The position numbers and the translations under genes are program-made. DNA of 64,000 bases from Thermosulfuriphilus ammonigenes. Its GTDB lineage: Bacteria > Desulfobacterota > Thermodesulfobacteria > Thermodesulfobacteriales > ST65. Position 1 is the stretch's first letter, and each line of letters opens with the position of its first letter. Under the pieces are notes generated by a model. The model had not been told where the DNA came from. It saw only the letters and a list, made by a program, of their open reading frames with translations, and ran no database searches. The stretch covers positions 922,576 through 986,575 of the forward strand of contig NZ_CP048877.1 in NCBI RefSeq assembly GCF_011207455.1. The letters are read 5' to 3'. Below are positions 51,937-61,745 of the stretch, piece after piece.

Positions 51937-52494
51937 ATGACTATCAGACTCCTCCTGACTCTCGTTGTGCTCATCTTCTGGGGCTATCCACCGGCCGCCT
52001 CGGCCGGAGACATCTACTATTTGATAGACGAAGAGGGCCGAATTGTCTTTACCAATGCCCCTGCTGACCCCCGCTTCAGACCTTACAGCCAGGAGGGCCC
52101 GGGGCCAGGGCTAGAAAAACATATCATCAGATTAGCTCGCCGGTACAACGTTGATCCCGGACTTATATGGGCCGTAATTCAGGTAGAGAGTAATTGGTCC
52201 AGGTGGGCCGTATCTCCCAAGGGGGCCATGGGGCTCATGCAGATTATGCCCACTACTGCTCAGAATCTTTCCCTGAAGAATCCTTTTGATCCTTATGAAA
52301 ACATAGAAGCCGGAGTGCGCTACCTCCGCAAGCTTTATGATGAGTTTGGCCGCTGGGATCTGGCCCTGGCTGCTTATAATGCCGGCCCGGAAAGAGTGCG
52401 ACGTCAGCGAGGAGTTCCCCCAATACGAGAAACTCGTCTCTACGTAAAAAAGGTTCTCCGACTTTGGCAGCAAAATAGTTATCTTTTTCCCTAA
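51937..52494 (+). CDS. Lytic transglycosylase (SLT domain)
   Basis: A 185-residue exported protein. A signal peptide (residues 1-23, ending AASAGD) is followed by a short DUF4124-like part (IYYLIDEEGRIVFTNAP). A Slt-type transglycosylase domain follows: ARRYNVDPGLIWAVIQVESN with the catalytic Glu, SPKGAMGLMQIMPTTAQ, and LALAAYNAGPERV. It cleaves peptidoglycan in the periplasm. GGAGG lies before the start. Confidence 0.93.
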   Translation: MTIRLLLTLVVLIFWGYPPAASAGDIYYLIDEEGRIVFTNAPADPRFRPYSQEGPGPGLEKHIIRLARRYNVDPGLIWAVIQVESNWSRWAVSPKGAMGLMQIMPTTAQNLSLKNPFDPYENIEAGVRYLRKLYDEFGRWDLALAAYNAGPERVRRQRGVPPIRETRLYVKKVLRLWQQNSYLFP

Positions 52495-52603
52495 AAATCG
52501 TCCAAAAGAAGACTTTTAGCCCTCCAAAAATCTTTACAACCCCCCACCCCATTGGTATGATGCCGGCCAGATTTTCCAGAGGCAATATATGAGGAGGAAA
52601 AGC

Positions 52604-52804
52604 GTGAAAATATTTTTTGATCCAGATATACCTGAGAACATACGTGACGAAATAGCCTCTCTAATAAAAGAACAAATTACTTCTCCCTGTAAGTGTGGCT
52701 GTGACGAGATATATGTTTCTATGACAGACAATATTCTTGATGTTAAGTGTTATGATTGTGGTGAAAGCTTCTTTGAGGTTGCTCTCGAGACTGAAGAAGG
52801 CTGA
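52604..52804 (+). CDS. Small Cys-rich protein, unknown
   Basis: A 66-residue acidic protein. The GTG at 52604 is chosen because AGGAGG lies six bases before it; the ATG at 52589 overlaps that site. Two CXC/CXXC pairs (CKCGCDE and CYDCGESF) suggest a single zinc ribbon. The N-terminal half (KIFFDPDIPENIRDEIASLI) is probably helical. It was not recognised. It stands alone between the transglycosylase and inositol-phosphate synthase genes. Confidence 0.6.
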   Translation: MKIFFDPDIPENIRDEIASLIKEQITSPCKCGCDEIYVSMTDNILDVKCYDCGESFFEVALETEEG

Positions 52805-52933
52805 TGTTTTACGTTTGTTTACCCTTATATTTTACCTTTCTGGGTTTTTTCCCTTTTTTAGACCCTCATTATTCAAAGTCTGAATAGGTTTTATTAGCTT
52901 GATACGGCTTTAATTCTCTTCAAGGAGGAGACT

Positions 52934-54037
52934 ATGTCCAAGATAAAGTTGGCGGTAGCGGGCGTTGGCAACTGTTTCTCTTCTCTTTATCAAGGAATCC
53001 ATTATTACCGCCACAAGTCTCCAGAAGAGGCTATAGGTCTAATGCATTGGGACCTTGGAGGATATAAACCCTTTGACATCGAGGTAGTGGCTGCCTTTGA
53101 TATCGATGCCCGTAAGGTAGGCAAAGATCTAACAGAAGCCATCTTCGCCCCGCCTAACTGCACCACCGTCTTTTACCCTGATCTTCCCCCAAGCGGGGTC
53201 AAGGTTTCCATGGGACGCATCCTAGATGGCTTCTCTGAACATATGAAGGACTTCTCACAGGAAAAAACCTTTATCCCCGCCGAGTCTCCAGAGGCCTCTA
53301 AAGAGGAGATCGTCTCCATTCTCAAGGAAAGCGGGGCTGAGATTCTCATCAACTATCTTCCCGTAGGCTCCGAGGAAGGCTCTCGTTTCTATGCCGAGTG
53401 CGCCCTTGAAGCCGGATGCGCCTTCATCAATTGTATGCCTGTCTTTATCGCTAGTGATCCTTCCTGGGCCAAACGCTTTGAAGAGCGGGGGCTACCTATT
53501 GTTGGAGACGATATCAAAAGTCAGATCGGAGCCACCATTACCCACCGAACTTTGGCGGCCTTATTTGCCAAACGAGGGGTAAAAATAGACCATACCTATC
53601 AGCTCAACGTGGGGGGTAATACCGATTTTATGAACATGCTCAAACGCAGTCGCCTGGCCTCCAAAAAGCATTCCAAAACCGAAGCCGTGCAGGCTGTTCT
53701 CTCAGAGCCTCTTCCAGCCGAGGATATCCACATTGGGCCTAGCGATTACGTGCCCTGGCTAAGGGATCGCAAGATTGCTTTTATCCGCATCGAAGGACGT
53801 CTCTTTGGTGATGTGCCTATGGAGCTTGAGCTTCGTTTGGTGGTAGAGGACTCCCCTAACTCTGCCGGGGTGGCCATTGATGCTATTAGATGCTGCAAGG
53901 TGGCCCTGGATCGGGGAAAGGGAGGTGTTCTCTACTCTCCTTCGGCCTATTTCATGAAACACCCTCCGAAACAATTCTCCGATGAAGTGGCCTGTCAGAT
54001 GGTTGAAGACTTTATCGCCGGAAAAAGGGAAGATTAG
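52934..54037 (+). CDS. Inositol-3-phosphate synthase
   Basis: A 367-residue enzyme that cyclises glucose 6-phosphate to inositol 1-phosphate (3-phosphate), NAD-dependent. The NAD site is [17 protein letters not shown]. The catalytic core contains [20 protein letters not shown] and [13 protein letters not shown] with the conserved Lys residues. It is of the prokaryotic short type. In thermophiles the product feeds di-myo-inositol phosphate, a heat-protective solute, or inositol lipids. GGAGGAG precedes the ATG and a strong terminator follows. Confidence 0.93.
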   Translation: MSKIKLAVAGVGNCFSSLYQGIHYYRHKSPEEAIGLMHWDLGGYKPFDIEVVAAFDIDARKVGKDLTEAIFAPPNCTTVFYPDLPPSGVKVSMGRILDGFSEHMKDFSQEKTFIPAESPEASKEEIVSILKESGAEILINYLPVGSEEGSRFYAECALEAGCAFINCMPVFIASDPSWAKRFEERGLPIVGDDIKSQIGATITHRTLAALFAKRGVKIDHTYQLNVGGNTDFMNMLKRSRLASKKHSKTEAVQAVLSEPLPAEDIHIGPSDYVPWLRDRKIAFIRIEGRLFGDVPMELELRLVVEDSPNSAGVAIDAIRCCKVALDRGKGGVLYSPSAYFMKHPPKQFSDEVACQMVEDFIAGKRED

Positions 54038-54058
54038 TTTTAAAAAGTACCGTCTCTT

Positions 54059-54086
54059 AAGGCGGCCCATCAAGGCCGCCTTTTTT
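54059..54086 (+). terminator. Terminator after inositol-phosphate synthase gene
   Basis: GGCGGCC-CATCAA-GGCCGCC followed by TTTTTT, 22 bases after the stop codon. Confidence 0.88.
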
Positions 54087-54200
54087 CTTTTTGCGTCCCC
54101 TCAAACTTGATCTCCCCTAAAGGGTGATTACCGTTTGGCCGGAGGTAATCTCCCCCATCTAAGCTCTCATAAATCGAGAAATCCATATCAGGAGGAAAAT

Positions 54201-55934
54201 ATGATTGTCACTGCTGGACACCTGGGCGTTCTCAAACGCCTTGAAGAAAAGGCCCAAGAGGGAGTGGGCCTTCATCGATTACTTGATGAAATCACTGAAG
54301 AGGATCTGGAAAGGCTGATTCAGCTTCAGATGGCAGGTCTTGTCCATCGGGAAGAGGAGGAATTTGTTCTTACCAGATCGGGCAGGCTTATTCTGGAGAC
54401 CTTCTTCCAGCTAGAAGAAGACGGGCTCCTGGATCTCTCTGACAAGACTAACTCTTACCGCCTCATTAGCTCCCGGATCATAAGCATGCTGGTGGTGGCC
54501 GAAAGGGCCCAGGGACGAACCGATTTCTCCAAGGTCATAAATCAGGCCTTAGAAGAACGAGGTTTGGCCCAAGAAGGCAGGCTTCATCCCCTAGCGCTCA
54601 GTCTGCTTGAGGCCTATCGGGGAGCCACGGTGTCCCTGATCATCACCCCCTCTCTGGCTGAGACCCTGAAGAAAATCCCACCAGGGCCGGGAGAGAAATC
54701 CCTTCTTGTTGATCTCCCTGATGAGCACATCCTGGAGCTTGAGGCCCAGAGACTTCTGACCTTCTCTCTGCCTGAAGGCCGGTGTTACAGCCTCACTGGA
54801 GTGGGCAATCAGCTCCGAGCGGCCTTAAAGAGTGGCCTAGCTCCCGAGGTGACTATCCATCGAGGCACCCTGGAGGATATTGTCTCTGGACAAGCTACCG
54901 AACCATTAAAGCGCCTGGGGGCCCTAGACGAAGAGGGAAATCTCACCTATGCCGGAAAACACCTGCTCAATGCCGCCCAGTTGTTCTTTAAGCCCATCGT
55001 TGTCAATCCCTCCCTTGATCTTGATCAGATTGATCTCGACCTCCTGGAGCAGCTTCAGCTGAAAAAAGATATCCGGGAAGAGGAACTTATTTTGACCATG
55101 GAGGAGGCCGGGATAAGAGACGAGGGGCGACTGCGCCAGGGACTCTTTCGACTCGAGGGGTTTGGTCTTGTGCGGACCACCTCTCAAAGGACCCTTGAGC
55201 TAACCGAGCTGGGCAAAGAGCTCATAAGAGAACCGGAGATAAAAAAGGCCCCGGTGGATGCCCGGGAGGTCATGGCCCTAACCACAGTGCGGATGGAAAA
55301 CCTTTCCCCTGATGAAGACTGGGTCGAGCTGGCCACCCACCACGGCAGTCTGGGACGAGGCTTCCCCAGCAAAAGGGGGCAGCTCTTGGCCCGGCTGGCT
55401 AGTCGGATAGAACGTCTTCCGGTGATCACCGCCGAAGAGCTTAAGATTCTCCGGGATCTGCCTCTCTGGCGAGGGATCTCTCGTGAGGAGATCCTGACCA
55501 AGTTCGACACCCCTGCTGAGGAGGTCGAACGTTGTCTGCGTCGTCTGATAGCCTCAGGAGTGGTTGATGTCTGGCCAGGGTCCCTCTACGCCCTCTCTCC
55601 GGCGGGAGAAAAGATCAAACAGGGTCTCTCCGGAGTCCCCGAAGGGGTAGCCTTCCCCCTTACTCCCCACATCTGGCGTCTTCTTTTGGCCCTCAGGGCG
55701 GTAGGCAAGAGCCGCCAGGGAGGACGCAAGATCTGCGTAACCGAAGAGAAGGTCCAGGAGGCCATAGAGATCGCCGCCATGGGCCCAGATGCCTTTGCCA
55801 GGGCCCTCGAGGCGGCTCGGATCTGCCGCTATATCTCTGGATACGACATCCTGGAGACAGGAGTCCTTCTCCTTGAGGGGGCCGAACTCCTCAAACAACT
55901 TATTACCCATTGGGAAGAGATTTTGGTCTTCTAG
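54201..55934 (+). CDS. DUF505-like helical protein, unknown
   Basis: A 577-residue protein starting MIVTAGHLGVLKRLEEKAQE, chosen for CAGGAGG upstream. It is composed of repeated winged-helix-like units: segments such as LIQLQMAGLVHREEEEFVLT, RLGALDEEGNLTYAGKHLL, RLEGFGLVRTTSQRTLELTE and LRRLIASGVVDVWPGSLYAL share the same helix-turn-strand rhythm. It probably belongs to DUF505, found in thermophilic bacteria and archaea; this is tentative. No catalytic motif was seen. It precedes two Hsp20 genes. Confidence 0.55.
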   Translation: MIVTAGHLGVLKRLEEKAQEGVGLHRLLDEITEEDLERLIQLQMAGLVHREEEEFVLTRSGRLILETFFQLEEDGLLDLSDKTNSYRLISSRIISMLVVAERAQGRTDFSKVINQALEERGLAQEGRLHPLALSLLEAYRGATVSLIITPSLAETLKKIPPGPGEKSLLVDLPDEHILELEAQRLLTFSLPEGRCYSLTGVGNQLRAALKSGLAPEVTIHRGTLEDIVSGQATEPLKRLGALDEEGNLTYAGKHLLNAAQLFFKPIVVNPSLDLDQIDLDLLEQLQLKKDIREEELILTMEEAGIRDEGRLRQGLFRLEGFGLVRTTSQRTLELTELGKELIREPEIKKAPVDAREVMALTTVRMENLSPDEDWVELATHHGSLGRGFPSKRGQLLARLASRIERLPVITAEELKILRDLPLWRGISREEILTKFDTPAEEVERCLRRLIASGVVDVWPGSLYALSPAGEKIKQGLSGVPEGVAFPLTPHIWRLLLALRAVGKSRQGGRKICVTEEKVQEAIEIAAMGPDAFARALEAARICRYISGYDILETGVLLLEGAELLKQLITHWEEILVF

Positions 55935-56026
55935 GTCTTGCCTCTTTAAAAGAGGTGCTTATCTTTTCAAGCGCAAAAGGAAACAGAAGAAAATAGCTAA
56001 ATTTAAGAGGAAAGGAGTGTGATATT

Positions 56027-56494
56027 ATGCTTTCTAACCTATGGATGGATGTATTTGACCCTTTTCGTCAATTTGACCGGCTTCAGGATGAGCTTGATCG
56101 CCTCTTTGACCTTACCAGAGCCATCTCCCCGATAAGGGGGGTGGTGCGGGGGACTTTTCCGGCCATAAATGTCGGAGAGACGGCTGAAGAGGTTAAGGTC
56201 TATGTCTTCGCCCCCGGGGTTGATCCTCAAAAGGTAGAGCTGACCATCGAGGGCAATCTTCTGTCTATCTCTGGGGAGAGGGACGCCACCTCTCAGCTCG
56301 GAGTCTCTGAGGTCAAGCCAGAACGGTTTTATCGACAGGAGCGTTTTTCAGGGCGCTTCCAGCGGATAATTTCCCTGCCCGAGAGCATTGATCCCGGGAA
56401 GGTAGAGGCCCGCTATACCGACGGAATTATTGTCATCACCATTGGCAAGAAAGAAGAGATAAAGCCTCGTCAGATTCCGGTAGAGGTCAAGTAA
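56027..56494 (+). CDS. Hsp20/alpha-crystallin small heat-shock protein
   Basis: A 155-residue chaperone that holds unfolded proteins. The ACD is at about 45-140: PAINVGETAEEVKVYVFAPG, KVELTIEGNLLSISGER and PESIDPGKVEARYTDGIIVI. The N-terminal region (LWMDVFDPFRQFDRLQDELD) is helical. The C-terminal IXI-like tail is RQIPVEV. It is followed at 28 bases by a second Hsp20 gene, and both end in one terminator. Confidence 0.95.
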   Translation: MLSNLWMDVFDPFRQFDRLQDELDRLFDLTRAISPIRGVVRGTFPAINVGETAEEVKVYVFAPGVDPQKVELTIEGNLLSISGERDATSQLGVSEVKPERFYRQERFSGRFQRIISLPESIDPGKVEARYTDGIIVITIGKKEEIKPRQIPVEVK

Positions 56495-56521
56495 ACCGAA
56501 TTTGAGAAGGAGGGATCAAAA

Positions 56522-56917
56522 ATGGCTGAAACCAAAGACGTTGCCACCAGGGTCGAGACCCCGGCCGCCGAGGCCACCAGAAGGGTTCGTCCCATGGTGC
56601 CTCCGGTAGATATTTATGAAGATGATGAGGGGATTGTCCTCCTGGCAGACATGCCGGGGGTTCCCAAGGAAAAGCTGGAACTTAAAATAGACAAAAATGT
56701 CCTCCACATCCGGGGAGAGATTGCCCAGATTGCCGGAGAAGATGTTACTCCCCTTTATGCGGAGTTTGTGGGCAAGGAATATTATCGGGCCTTTACCTTG
56801 GGGCCAGAAGTGGATCAGGATAAAATTCAGGCCAGCATGAGCGGCGGAGTCCTCCGTCTAGTTCTCCCCAAAGTGGAGGCAGAGAAGCCTCGCAAGATCG
56901 AAATCAAAGTGGAATAG
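56522..56917 (+). CDS. Hsp20/alpha-crystallin small heat-shock protein (second)
   Basis: A 131-residue Hsp20. VPPVDIYEDDEGIVLLADMP, GVPKEKLELKIDKNVLHIRG and QASMSGGVLRLVLPKVE form the domain; the tail RKIEIKVE carries the IXI motif. It differs clearly from the first copy, so the pair may form mixed oligomers. GAAGGAGG precedes the start. Confidence 0.95.
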   Translation: MAETKDVATRVETPAAEATRRVRPMVPPVDIYEDDEGIVLLADMPGVPKEKLELKIDKNVLHIRGEIAQIAGEDVTPLYAEFVGKEYYRAFTLGPEVDQDKIQASMSGGVLRLVLPKVEAEKPRKIEIKVE

Positions 56918-56929
56918 CCTGTCTTAAAA

Positions 56930-56956
56930 GGGGCTGGCTTCTGCCAGCCCCTTTTT
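56930..56956 (+). terminator. Terminator after the Hsp20 pair
   Basis: GGGGCTGGC-TTCT-GCCAGCCCC followed by TTTTT, 13 bases after the stop. Confidence 0.88.
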
Positions 56957-56973
56957 GATTTTGGAGAAGACCA

Positions 56974-57465
56974 ATGTTGGTATCTATCCTGCGGCTTGGT
57001 TTTCTATTTATAAAATTAGCCGTCCTCATTTTGACTCTGGCCTCTATAGCCACCGTCTGCTGGGTGAGCCTTAAGGCCAGCTATGACATTTTCCACATGG
57101 GTTATAAGGCCGCCCAGGCCAACTTTGCCCATGTTTTGGTCAACATGGTGGCCATTGTCGATGGCTATCTTCTGGCCGTACTTCTCTTCTTGGTGGCCTC
57201 GTCTCTTTACGAACTCTTTTTTGATCAGATCACTTGGCTACCGGAGTGGCTAAAGGTCAAAAATCTTGAAGACCTCAAACATAATCTCTCCAGCGTAGTG
57301 ACCCTTATGCTGGCCGTCATCTTTATGGAACACCTCTTTTCCTGGCAGGAACCCAAGGCCACCCTTTATTTTGCCGGGGCCATCTTCCTGGTTATGGTAG
57401 CCCTTATTCTCTATCTTAAGGTCAAGATTGAGGCCCGCCGGTATGGTTTAAAGGGTGAGGCCTGA
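56974..57465 (+). CDS. UPF0114 (YqhA) membrane protein
   Basis: A 163-residue protein with four membrane helices. MVAIVDGYLLAVLLFLVASS, LYELFFDQI and PEWLKVKNLEDLKHNLSSVV are characteristic of UPF0114. Its function is unknown. The start follows GGAGAAG and lies 18 bases after the terminator of the Hsp20 genes, so it either reads through or has its own promoter within that gap. Confidence 0.88.
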   Translation: MLVSILRLGFLFIKLAVLILTLASIATVCWVSLKASYDIFHMGYKAAQANFAHVLVNMVAIVDGYLLAVLLFLVASSLYELFFDQITWLPEWLKVKNLEDLKHNLSSVVTLMLAVIFMEHLFSWQEPKATLYFAGAIFLVMVALILYLKVKIEARRYGLKGEA

Positions 57466-57607
57466 ACTCCGAAAGATTTCTTAGCTCTCAAAGACATTTA
57501 AGCCTTCTTTCTTCCCCTAACGAAAAAAATCTTCACAGATGGATCTTTTTGTTATAGGAGCTTTAAAAGAACCTCTGCACTGGTCATAATCGCTTAAGGA
57601 GCCCCGG

Positions 57608-57853
57608 GTGTCTAAACTTAAATGTCTTCGTTGTGATGAAGATCTCCTTCCTGAGGGGCTTTCTCACCGGGAAAGAGAGATAGAACTCCTTATCGATGGC
57701 CGTCCCATTCCCCTTAAGCCCTATGTCCAGGCCACCCTCTGTGGGGTGATCTGTGGTTTTATAGAGAATCTTAAAATGGTTGATGGGGGCCAGAACATTG
57801 AGATTCGGATTCGGCTCCCCAAGGGGTTGCGGTCTGAAAGGAGGAAACCATGA
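57608..57853 (+). CDS. Small protein heading the formate dehydrogenase operon
   Basis: An 81-residue protein (GTG start). It opens SKLKCLRCDEDLLPEGLSHR with a CXXC pair, continues with IELLIDGRPIPLKPYVQATL, a second Cys pair CGVIC, and GGQNIEIRIRLPKG. It overlaps the alpha-subunit gene by four bases (ATGA), so it is coupled to it. I do not recognise the family. Possible roles are a chaperone or Fe-S/metal carrier for the enzyme; these are inference. Confidence 0.6.
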   Translation: MSKLKCLRCDEDLLPEGLSHREREIELLIDGRPIPLKPYVQATLCGVICGFIENLKMVDGGQNIEIRIRLPKGLRSERRKP

Positions 57854-60800
57854 AACTGAGCCGGAGAACCTTCCTCAAGGCCGCCGGCCTTAGCACCGTA
57901 GGGGCCACTCTGGGTCTTGATCTCTCCTTGGCCCAGGCCCGGGCCAGGGGGCTTAAGATCTCCCGGGCCCGAGAGACGAGAACCATCTGCCCTTACTGTG
58001 CTGTAGGGTGCGGTATGCTGGTCCACTCTATCCCTGGAGGAAACAAGGTAATTAACATCGAGGGTGATCCAGACCACGTAATCAACCAGGGAGCCCTCTG
58101 TGCTAAAGGAGCTGCCCTTCGTCAGGTGGCCGGAAGCGAGAATCCTCGCCGTGCCCGAAAGCCCCTCTATCGGCCTCCAGGAGCCAATCAATGGCAGGAG
58201 GTCAGCTGGGATTGGGCTCTCACCGAGATCGCCAAAAGGATAAAAGACACCCGAGATCGGACTTTTATTCACAAAAACCACGCCGGTCGGGTGGTCAACC
58301 GCTGTGAGACCATTGCCAGTTTAGGCAGTGCCGCCCTAGATAATGAAGAGTGCTACCTGCTGGTCAAGATGCTTCGAGCCCTGGGGATAGTCTGGGTTGA
58401 ACACCAGGCCCGGATATGACATAGCGCCACGGTGGCCAGTTTGGCCAACTCCTTCGGTCGAGGCGCTATGACCAACCACTGGATAGACATCAAAAACGCC
58501 GATGTAATCATGATTATTGGTTCCAATGCCGCTGAAAACCATCCCATCTCCTTCCGCTGGGTAGAAAAAGCCATAGAAGAAAGAGGAGCCACCCTCATCG
58601 TCGTTGACCCTCGTTTTACCCGCTCAGCGGCCAAGGCCCACATCTACGCCCCCATTCGGGTGGGGACAGATATCGCCTTTATGGGGGGGCTGATCAACTA
58701 TGTCCTGGAGAAAGGGGCCTATAATCACCATTACGTGGCCCTACACACCAATGCCAGCTTTATTATTGATGATGCCTTTGACTTTGACCCTGAGGAGGGG
58801 CTCTTTTCTGGTTTCATCAAACAGGGAGAGTATAAGGGAGTCCGTTTCGGCAGGTACGACAAGAAAAAAGGCGGCTGGGGTTACAAACTGGGGCCTGATG
58901 GCCAGCCTCTAAGGGATCTCAGCCTTAAACATCCTCGCTGCGTCTTTCAGCTCCTAAAACGCCACTTTGCTCGCTACAGCCCGGAGATGGTGGAAAAGAT
59001 CACTGGCTGCCCTCGGGATATTTTTCTTAAGGTGGCCGAGAAGGTGGCCTCCTGCGGCCAGGCAAATCGGGTAATGACCATTATGTATGCCATGGGGGCC
59101 ACTCAGCACACTTACGGCACTCAAAACATCCGTAGCTATGTCATCCTCCAGCTCCTTCTGGGAAACATTGGTCTGGCTGGCGGCGGTATAAACGCCCTGC
59201 GCGGAGAATCCAACGTCCAGGGCTCAACAGACATGTGTCTCCTTTTTCATATCCTGCCCGGTTATCTTAAGACCCCCCGGGAGACCATGGTGGACCTTAA
59301 AACCTACATCCGCAGCTGTGCCCCCAAGCCGGCCCTGAAGACAGCGGTTAACTACTGGAAGAACTACCCCAAGTTCATTGTCAGCCTGCTTAAGGCCTGG
59401 TGGGGGCCGGCGGCCACCCGGGACAACGACTTCTGCTACCAGTACCTTCCCAAACTGGATTCCGGAGAGAACTATTCTCACATCATGCTCTTTGAGGCCA
59501 TGTATTCTGGCCTCATGGAAGGGGCCTTCATGTGGGGCCAGAATATGGCTGTAGGCGGTCCCAACGCCAACAAGGAGCGCCGGGCCCTGGAGAAGCTCAA
59601 ATGGATGGTCTCTGTTGACCTATGGGTCACCGAGACGGCCGAGTTCTGGAGACGCCCTGGGGTTGACCCCTCTCAGATTCAAACGGAGGTCTTTTTTCTG
59701 CCGGCAGCGGCCAGTTTCGAGAAGGAAGGTTCCATCACCAATAGCGGCCGTTGGGTTCAATGGCGCTACCAGGCCGTAGAGCCTCCAGGAGAGGCCAAAC
59801 CGGACACGGACATTATCAATCTTCTCTTCCGTAAGATTAGAGAGCTCTACGAGAAGGAGGGAGGAACCTTTCCTGACCCCATCCTTAAGCTTCACTGGCC
59901 TTATGGAATAAAGGTGGATTCCAAGGTGGTACTGGCGGAGATAAACGGCTATGAGGTAGCCAGTGGCCGGCGTCTGGCCAACTTCACCAAGCTCCGAGAG
60001 GATGGTTCTACGGCCTGCGGTAATTGGCTATACAGTGGAGTCTATCCCCCGGAGGGCAACCTGGCTGCCCGTCGCGAACACTTTGATCCTACCGGTATCG
60101 GTCTCTACCCCCGGTTTTCCTGGTGCTGGCCCCTTAACCGCCGCATTCTTTACAACAGGGCCTCCTGCGATGATCGCGGCCGTCCCTGGTGCCCAGACAG
60201 ACCGGTTATCTGGTGGACAGGGGATCGCTGGATGGGAGATGTCCCAGACTATGGCCGTAAGGTACCCCCGGAGAAGATCCAGAGCACGGGGGCCTTTATT
60301 ATGCTCAATGAGGGCTATGGCCGGCTCTTTGCCGCCGGCCTCAAAGATGGTCCTTTTCCGGAATTCTACGAGCCGGTGGAAAGCCGCATCAAAAATCCCC
60401 TTTCCCGGCAGCAGTTCAATCCGGCCATCTCCCTTACGGCCCGTATTCTCGACGGCCCCATGAACAAGGTGGGGACTTCCAAAGAATATCCCTATCTGGC
60501 CCTCACCTATCGGGTCTGTGAACACTGGCAGGCCGGGGCCATGACCAGAAACCTCCCCTATCTCTGCGAGCTTATGCCGGAGATGTTTGCCGAGATTCCC
60601 GTGGAGCTGGCCCAGCGGCTGGGAATCGGCAACGGGGATCGAGTCCGTATCCGCAGCGCCCGCGGAAATATCGAAGCGGTGGCCATTGTTACCGAGCGGA
60701 TGATGCCCCTGGTAGTAAACGGAGAAAAGGTCTACCAGATCGGCATTCCCTGGCATTGGGGATACAAAGGTCTCTCCACCGGAGACAGCGGCAACGAGCT

Positions 60801-60876
60801 AACCATCCACGCCGGAGACGCCAATACCATGATCCCCGAATTCAAGGGATTCCTGGTAGATCTGGAAAAGGTCTGA
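57850..60876 (+). CDS. fdnG: Formate dehydrogenase alpha subunit, selenoprotein (in-frame TGA)
   Basis: A 1008-residue catalytic subunit if TGA at 58417-58419 is read as Sec190. The Tat signal is SRRTFLKAAGL at residues 4-14, so it is exported. The [4Fe-4S] motif is CPYCAVGCGM with the fourth Cys in GALCAKG. The Sec lies in QARI-U-HSATVASLAN, matching the U in FdnG-type formate dehydrogenases. The C-terminal molybdopterin-dinucleotide-binding domain begins near 860 (MTRNLPYLCELMPEMF). It binds Mo or W bis-MGD and oxidises formate to CO2. The reading frame continues cleanly for 2.4 kb after the TGA, so it is not a pseudogene. Confidence 0.95.
58417..58469 (+). promoter_or_regulatory. SECIS element for Sec190
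   Basis: Directly after the TGA, ATAGCGCC (58421-58428) pairs perfectly with GGCGCTAT (58462-58469). Within it TGGCCA repeats and a small hairpin CCT-TCGGTCG-AGG forms the apical part. Bacterial SECIS hairpins sit at this position. The fold is judged by eye. Confidence 0.75.
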
Positions 60877-60892
60877 GGAAAAGGAGGAGGCA

Positions 60893-61744
60893 ATGAGCAA
60901 AGAGGCCCAAGGGCCGCTGGCCCTTTATGACCGTAACATAAAGGCCAAGGCCATCCTCTTTGACGCCACCAAGTGCACCGCCTGTCGTGGCTGTCAGGTG
61001 GCCTGCAAACAATGGCATGACTTGCCGGCAGAAAAAACCAAAAACTACGGCAGCTATCAAAACCCACCAGATCTGACCCCTCAGACCTGGCTGGTGATTC
61101 GCTTCGACGAGACGAAAGACGAACATGGCCTGCCTCGCTGGCTTTTTAATCGCCAGAGCTGCTTTCATTGTCTGGAACCCGACTGTGTTCGGGTTTGTCC
61201 CCCGGAGGCCCTTAAGCGCCGCAGCGATGGAGTGGTGGACATAACCCCTGATCTCTGCATTGGTTGCGGTTATTGTATCGACGCCTGTCCCTTTGGGGTC
61301 CCGAAGATGGACCCGGCCAGCAAAAAGGTCTTCAAATGTAATTTCTGCGTAGACCGCCTTGACTACGGTCTGCCGCCGGCCTGTGTTTCTTCGTGTCCTA
61401 CCGGGGCTCTAGAATACGGAGAGCGGGCCGATCTTCTGGCCCGGGCCCGGGCCAGGGTGGAACAACTAAGAGCCCAGGGCTTTGAGCAGGCGGACATCTA
61501 CGGGGCCAAGCGCTACCAGACAGGAGTCCTGCTGATTTTGCCTTTTTCTCCTGGGAACTATTCCTGGTTACCGGCCAGGCCTGAGGGTAACCGACCAATT
61601 AGATGGTGGAAGGAGGTCTTCAATCCTTTAGGTTCCCTGGTCATGGGAGGGGCGGCAGCGGCGGCCATAATCCACTACGTGGTAGTGGGGCCGCACCGAA
61701 TCCGCAAAGAAAAGAACAAGGACAGTCAGCCCAAAGGAGGATAA
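60893..61744 (+). CDS. fdnH: Formate dehydrogenase beta subunit (4Fe-4S)
   Basis: A 283-residue electron-transfer subunit with four ferredoxin-type clusters: CTACRGCQVACKQW, CFHCLEPDCVRVCPP, CIGCGYCIDACPFGVPK, and CNFCVDRL with CVSSCPTGAL. A single membrane helix near 245-265 (LGSLVMGGAAAAAIIHYVVV) anchors it to the inner membrane. The first ATG after GGAGGAGG is used. It passes electrons from the alpha subunit to cytochrome b. It shares its operon with alpha and gamma. Confidence 0.95.
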   Translation: MSKEAQGPLALYDRNIKAKAILFDATKCTACRGCQVACKQWHDLPAEKTKNYGSYQNPPDLTPQTWLVIRFDETKDEHGLPRWLFNRQSCFHCLEPDCVRVCPPEALKRRSDGVVDITPDLCIGCGYCIDACPFGVPKMDPASKKVFKCNFCVDRLDYGLPPACVSSCPTGALEYGERADLLARARARVEQLRAQGFEQADIYGAKRYQTGVLLILPFSPGNYSWLPARPEGNRPIRWWKEVFNPLGSLVMGGAAAAAIIHYVVVGPHRIRKEKNKDSQPKGG

Positions 61745-61745
61745 A

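Noticed and set aside
57850-60876. Formate dehydrogenase alpha gene broken by a stop codon
   Set aside because: The TGA sits at the known Sec position between QARI and HSATVA, the frame continues intact, and a SECIS-like hairpin follows.
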